From the IMG/VR virus record IMGVR_UViG_3300009790_002951, positions 1 through 44,676 of that record: a DNA stretch of 44,676 nucleotides, one strand, 5' to 3'. The DNA comes from a virus. The position numbers were made by a program, and so were the translations under genes. Each line of letters starts with the position of its first letter. The first letter of the stretch is position 1. This document shows, one piece after another, positions 40,606 through 44,676 of this stretch. The notes below the pieces were generated by a model that worked only from the letters and a program-made list of their open reading frames with translations, did not search any database and had not been told where the DNA came from.

Positions 40606-41379
40606 ATGGATCCATTTACAGCAATATCTTTAGGAATTAGTGTGGTAGGGGGTGGTGCCAAAATTGTAGATGGTATTATCAATGCAAAGGCAGCTAGAGA
40701 AAAACTTCAAGAATTAGAAAACGCCGCTCTTCCATTAAATGCTTTTGAAGCATTACAGGTAAATACTGAACAACAGGATATTATGAGAGAAGAGCTACAA
40801 AGAATGGCTATGGGGCAAAGAGAAATGTTGCAACAAGCTGGAACAAGAGCTATTATTGGTGGTTCAGGAATGATGAATCAACAACTTAGAGAGGGATATA
40901 GACAGATTGCTGCTGATGTAGGAAATAAAATAGATGAAAGAAACCTATTGATTGCTGAAGAAGACGCTAATATCCAAAGAGTAGCTGAGGCAAGGTTGCA
41001 AGGACAAATCAAGAGAGCAGGAGAGCAAATGGCAGCATCTAAACAGCAAGCATTTGACGGATTGTCTGATATTGGGTCTGCATTTGGTGCATTTGGAGCT
41101 ATGAGGCAAGAGCAATCAGCTGAACAAACTGGAGATCCAAATGCAATGAGATTGGCTGCGAGAGAGGCAAGGATAAATAAGAGGCAGGGAAGACGAGACT
41201 CTAGGCAACTAAGAAGCCGTAGGATTGCAAGTATGAGCGCACAAACAGGTGGTGGTTCTAAGATTGGTAATTTCTTTAGAAAAGCTACAGGAGGAACAGT
41301 TGGTGGTGAACAATCAAAAATAGGTAGACTTTTATCCTCTCCATTTAGACTTATAGGAGGTTTGTTTAAAAAAGGTTAA
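40606..41379 (+). CDS. Putative internal virion / ejection protein (257 aa)
   Basis: A 257-aa protein with a hydrophobic N-terminal helix (AISLGISVVGGGAKIVDGII, 5-24), a long Gln/Glu/Ala-rich helical region (about 25-150), a Gly/Ala segment and a strongly basic C-terminus (EARINKRQGRRDSRQLRSRRIAS, later Gly/Phe/Arg/Lys). Hydrophobic start, coiled-coil body and position before two large virion proteins resemble the small ejection proteins of short-tailed phages such as gp14 of T7, which form part of the periplasmic DNA channel. Similarity is architectural only. Confidence 0.6.
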   Translation: MDPFTAISLGISVVGGGAKIVDGIINAKAAREKLQELENAALPLNAFEALQVNTEQQDIMREELQRMAMGQREMLQQAGTRAIIGGSGMMNQQLREGYRQIAADVGNKIDERNLLIAEEDANIQRVAEARLQGQIKRAGEQMAASKQQAFDGLSDIGSAFGAFGAMRQEQSAEQTGDPNAMRLAAREARINKRQGRRDSRQLRSRRIASMSAQTGGGSKIGNFFRKATGGTVGGEQSKIGRLLSSPFRLIGGLFKKG

Positions 41380-41389
41380 ATAATATTGT

Positions 41390-43435
41390 ATGGCAAACGG
41401 CAGAAATAGAAGACAAACAAGAAGCGCTTTGGACAGAATGGCAAGAGTCCAAAGATTTGCTGGTGTAGGCACTTATGACTACGGTCCTGCAGCTGCCATA
41501 ACAACTGATTTTGGTCAGATAGCCAGAGATAATCTGCAAGATTTCAGAAACGTTCAAGAAACAGCTAGAAAAGCTAGAGAAAGAATAGATGCTGCACAAA
41601 AAGAAGCATCAGAAGCTCAAGATTATGAGTTTACTGGAATTGCTGGTGTAGACGGAGCTACTATGTCAATAGCTTCTAGCTATAGAGATCATTTAAGGGA
41701 AGAGAGAAATAATATTGGAAAAATAGTAGATGGTAAACTTTATACAATTTCTGATTTTGTTGCTTTTAAAAACAATGTTATAAATAACTCTAAAATATGG
41801 AAAGGTCATCCAGAACTTATTAATAAAACTTTAGAGCGTATGCGAGAGGCAAAGGTAGATCCTCTTGTTATTGAATCATATGCAATGAATGCTGGATTAG
41901 TTTTAAATCCTGGGGGAGCTTATAATGTAGGTAGCAGTAGAGATCCTAAGAATAAAGGAAATATTGTTATTACTGGAGAAAATGCTGATGGCACAAAAGT
42001 TGAATTTGACATGAAGAATATGGCTGTGAATGGTATTCAAGAATTTGGAGTATTTGATGCACAAGCAGATATTTTAGATTTCCAAAAAATTTATGCTAAC
42101 CAGCAACAGAATTTTGAAATAGATGGAGAAATGTATTCAGCTGAAGAGGTTATGGATAATCCCATCTTGTTCACAAAGCATGTTAAAGGTCAAACACCAG
42201 AATTTGAGCAATCTAAAGAGACGTATTTAAATAATTTCGCTAAAGAGGATATAAAAGTTTTATCGTTCTTACGTCAATTAGGCACAAAAGTAGAGTATAG
42301 TCATAGTGATTATGAAAAATTATCAGAAAAAGAGAAAGCTAATTTTGACAAAATATATTTAAACAAAAAGGGTAGGTTTGTCATAAATAAAAGTCTTAGA
42401 GACAAAGCTAGAGAAAGTCTTAGCAAGAGATTAGATGGGGCTTTTGGCACTAAAACAGAAGGAAAAGCTCAAGTCATGCGTAACTACGATGAAATGCGTT
42501 CAACAGGAACAGCAACACCAATTAAATTGCCAGCTATAAATCAATTGATGGAAACAAGAGCCCTAAAGGCTGGCGAAGGTCCTGGTCAAAAGTATGGTCC
42601 ATTATCTTTGATAGATTCTTTTAGGAATGCTATGACAGTATCAAAAGGTGAAATAGAAGGTAGTCAATTTAAAGATTTAGGACAAAAATTCGAGGTAGGT
42701 TCTAAATTTATAGATACAAGCACTCTTGGCAAGATGTTACCAGAGCATATTGGGAGAAATGCAGATTTGTTTCTCAATCTAGGAGGTGCTAACCAAAAGA
42801 CTGATCCACCTGTAATTAGGCAATATGGTTTTTCGACGACTGATCCAATTGAAGTAGAAGACCAAATAAAAAAAGGTAACATAGATATGCAGGGTTTTGC
42901 AATGGGATTAGATTTAACAAAAACTGATCTTGACGCCCTTAACATAACAGCAACTAAACCAGGTGCATCACAATCATTAGGTTCAAGATTTAGTTCTATA
43001 TCTGGAATGAGTTTTACATATTCTAGAGTCGATAAAGACAAAGTAAATGTAGGAAGCGTTGATCAAGCAAAAGAAATGAATTTAGAAGATGATTACCCAA
43101 GACGTATCATAGGTTTGCGTTTAGTTGGTCCAATCGACACTAATGTTCAGCAAAAAGTAGAGGGTGGTAGAGGGCTTACGAAAGACACAACTGGAGATAT
43201 AATATCAACAGAAACTAAAGATACTGCTGTTAAAGAGGCAGGTAGTATATCTACGTCTGATCTTGTTTCAGAATCTCAAATACCACAATTGGTGGAGTTA
43301 ATAGGTAAAAAACAACCTTATTTCGAACAGTTATACAAAGAAGCAATGACACAATCAGGTGCATACCCAGTACAAGCTTTATATGTTGCTGTGCAAAAAG
43401 CACAACGTATGCAAAATCAATTAGTAGTTCAATAA
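41390..43435 (+). CDS. Putative internal virion protein (681 aa)
   Basis: A 681-aa protein with a basic N-terminus (MANGRNRRQTRSALDRMARVQRF), a helical region (about 40-85, QDFRNVQETARKARERIDAAQKEASEAQ) and a mixed middle and C-terminus without obvious catalytic motifs. It lies between the putative ejection protein and the muramidase-containing protein, with intergenic gaps of 10 and 2 nt. By position it could correspond to a T7 gp15-like internal virion protein. The start motif MANGRN resembles MANGGN of the next gene, perhaps an incorporation signal. Function unproven. Confidence 0.6.
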   Translation: MANGRNRRQTRSALDRMARVQRFAGVGTYDYGPAAAITTDFGQIARDNLQDFRNVQETARKARERIDAAQKEASEAQDYEFTGIAGVDGATMSIASSYRDHLREERNNIGKIVDGKLYTISDFVAFKNNVINNSKIWKGHPELINKTLERMREAKVDPLVIESYAMNAGLVLNPGGAYNVGSSRDPKNKGNIVITGENADGTKVEFDMKNMAVNGIQEFGVFDAQADILDFQKIYANQQQNFEIDGEMYSAEEVMDNPILFTKHVKGQTPEFEQSKETYLNNFAKEDIKVLSFLRQLGTKVEYSHSDYEKLSEKEKANFDKIYLNKKGRFVINKSLRDKARESLSKRLDGAFGTKTEGKAQVMRNYDEMRSTGTATPIKLPAINQLMETRALKAGEGPGQKYGPLSLIDSFRNAMTVSKGEIEGSQFKDLGQKFEVGSKFIDTSTLGKMLPEHIGRNADLFLNLGGANQKTDPPVIRQYGFSTTDPIEVEDQIKKGNIDMQGFAMGLDLTKTDLDALNITATKPGASQSLGSRFSSISGMSFTYSRVDKDKVNVGSVDQAKEMNLEDDYPRRIIGLRLVGPIDTNVQQKVEGGRGLTKDTTGDIISTETKDTAVKEAGSISTSDLVSESQIPQLVELIGKKQPYFEQLYKEAMTQSGAYPVQALYVAVQKAQRMQNQLVVQ

Positions 43436-43437
43436 TT

Positions 43438-44676
43438 ATGGCAAACGGCGGAAATCCTTTAATTCAAAGAAGACTGAATCAGATAAGAGATGAAAATAAA
43501 GATCTTTATGATCAAGGTCAGTTTGATTTATTATTAGATAAATTTAACGAGGACTTCAAATATCAAATAGAAAATCCTGGTATTCTTCAAGAAGTATATA
43601 ATTACTACGATCAGCTACCACCACCAATAGATGATAGTGAAAAAAAAAATCCAAAAGCGACCTCATTTCTGGGAGAAGAAAATTTGGATTCGGTTTCACA
43701 ATCAGAGGAAGAAGATTCTTCATTGGACTTGTTCGAACGTAACAAAAAAACCACAAAACATTTACTCGATTATATATCCGACTTAGAGGCTGTTGGTGGT
43801 AGTTACAATTCATACCAAGGCTCTTTTATGGGTGGAGCTCCACAACACGACTTTGAGAATATGACCATCAAAGGGGTTTTAGATTGGCAATCTACACATA
43901 AAAACAAAGCTGTAGGTCGTTATCAAATCAAACCACAAACTCTTAAAGAGATGATGAAAAGTGCTGGACTTACAGAAAAAGATATGTACAGCCCAACAAA
44001 TCAAGATAAATTAGGTTTAGAATTATTAAAAAGAGCTGGATATCAAGATTATCTTGAAGGAAAAGGTTATGAGGATTTTTCTTTAGGTTTAGCAAAAACA
44101 TGGGCAGCTCTACCTCTAGTGTTTGAGCATGAGGGAAGAGCAGCTGGTGAATCTTATTATGAAGGTCAAGGCACTAATATGTCTAGAGCAAAGTCTAGTG
44201 AACTTGAAACATTATTAATGAGCAACTCAGAGTTTAAGAGTAAATACACAAAAGGTTTTTACGATAGAGCTAATGCTCAAGAGATGAATGAATTGTTTAC
44301 TAGAATCACTACAGATTTTATGAGAAACAAAAGTGAAGAGGACTTTGAAGTTGATTTTAAAAAGCAATATGCCAGATATGGTTTTGATGTAAAACAAACT
44401 GGTGGTGGTTTCGAAGACCAAGTTGTTATTACACATCCATCTATTGATAAAGAATTTACTTTAAATCTAGAGAGTTTTACAGGCGACGATGCAAATCTTG
44501 AAGTGATGAGAAGTGGAGCTATGGATTTGCAAATGTGGATGAGGGGTGCTTTGGGATCAATTCAACCTGAAAGATATTATGGTGTAGGATATGAAGCAGA
44601 TCCCATTCGAACCTTACAGACAATGACAAATGATTATATCATGACGCCTGATAAGGTAAAAGAAACTATTGCTGAA
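43438..44676 (+). CDS. Virion-associated muramidase / internal virion protein, 3' end outside window
   Basis: An open frame from ATG 43438 to the end of the window (413 codons visible, no stop). After a charged N-terminal region (1-105), residues about 107-245 form a lysozyme-like domain: LLDYISDLEAVGGSYNSY with candidate catalytic Glu117, LDWQSTHKNKAVGRYQIKPQTLKEMM, YSPTNQDKLGLELLKRAGY and LAKTWAALP. This matches muramidase or transglycosylase domains of phage virion proteins, used to open the cell wall during DNA entry. The following sequence is helical and probably belongs to a long ejection protein like T7 gp16, which carries a transglycosylase at its N-terminus. It starts 2 nt after the preceding stop. 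Confidence 0.78.
   Translation, partial: MANGGNPLIQRRLNQIRDENKDLYDQGQFDLLLDKFNEDFKYQIENPGILQEVYNYYDQLPPPIDDSEKKNPKATSFLGEENLDSVSQSEEEDSSLDLFERNKKTTKHLLDYISDLEAVGGSYNSYQGSFMGGAPQHDFENMTIKGVLDWQSTHKNKAVGRYQIKPQTLKEMMKSAGLTEKDMYSPTNQDKLGLELLKRAGYQDYLEGKGYEDFSLGLAKTWAALPLVFEHEGRAAGESYYEGQGTNMSRAKSSELETLLMSNSEFKSKYTKGFYDRANAQEMNELFTRITTDFMRNKSEEDFEVDFKKQYARYGFDVKQTGGGFEDQVVITHPSIDKEFTLNLESFTGDDANLEVMRSGAMDLQMWMRGALGSIQPERYYGVGYEADPIRTLQTMTNDYIMTPDKVKETIAE

Noticed and set aside
1-44676. tRNA or rRNA genes
   Set aside because: Intergenic gaps were read for cloverleaf arms and the TTC-G T-arm; none was found, and most gaps are too short.
1-44676. Integrase, excisionase or attachment site of a temperate phage
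   Set aside because: No recombinase motif or flanking direct repeat is visible; the winged-helix gene alone does not show lysogeny.

Overview
The window looks like the late half of a lytic bacteriophage genome that infects a marine member of the Bacteroidetes (Flavobacteriia-like). The evidence is internal. There is a large terminase, portal, scaffold and major capsid series, followed by connector and tail genes. The DNA is AT-rich and almost every gene is on the + strand. Intergenic gaps repeatedly carry the Bacteroidetes -7 element TAnnTTTG a few bases before start codons. Start codons are preceded by A-rich leaders (AATAAAATG) rather than Shine-Dalgarno sequences. No tape-measure gene is visible, and the right end carries long internal-virion-like proteins, one with a muramidase domain. 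That favours a short-tailed (podovirus-like) particle, but this is inference from a partial genome.

Layout. (1) 1-692: a promoter, a strong RNA hairpin and two small unknown genes, closed by a terminator. (2) 862-3433: a chaperonin operon in the order groEL-groES plus a putative HTH protein; 3423-3911 is the only minus-strand gene, a winged-helix protein that diverges from the late operon. (3) 3968-6029: a run of very small genes, most of them Lys-rich with a few Cys, including a 26-residue CDGSH-type peptide and two membrane proteins. (4) 6026-6978: lysis genes (small membrane protein, M15 peptidase, holin). (5) 7029-18947: receptor-binding and tail-fibre genes, including a duplicated glycine-rich fibre plus 123/124-aa partner pair and a 1599-aa LamG-rich protein. 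(6) 18954-20632: small genes, including a protein that reads as two GroES-like domains in tandem, spanin-like genes and a putative small terminase. (7) 20559-30291: TerL, portal, scaffold, major capsid protein and connectors. (8) 30291-39833: proline-linker structural proteins enclosing a three-gene modification cassette. (9) 39833-44676: further virion proteins; the last gene runs off the window.

The most striking content is region 8. Three translationally coupled genes encode a protein with two 2-oxoglutarate/Fe(II) oxygenase domains (the first prolyl-4-hydroxylase-like), an O-fucosyltransferase-family glycosyltransferase, and a close look-alike of GDP-mannose 3,5-epimerase, the enzyme that makes GDP-L-galactose. 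Directly on either side are virion-type proteins with Pro-Val, Thr-Pro and Ser-Pro linkers. Together this suggests that the phage hydroxylates and glycosylates proline-rich linkers of its own tail proteins, resembling plant extensin or arabinogalactan-protein O-glycosylation. This is a hypothesis built from family recognition and gene order.

A second theme is folding. The phage carries its own GroEL and GroES, in the reverse of the usual gene order, and a second, double-Cpn10-like protein next to the packaging and capsid genes. A third theme is regulation: ten TAnnTTTG elements and four hairpins divide the window into transcription units, and at least two starts are so close to the -7 box that the mRNAs are probably leaderless. 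All functional names rest on reading motifs by eye; no database search was run.
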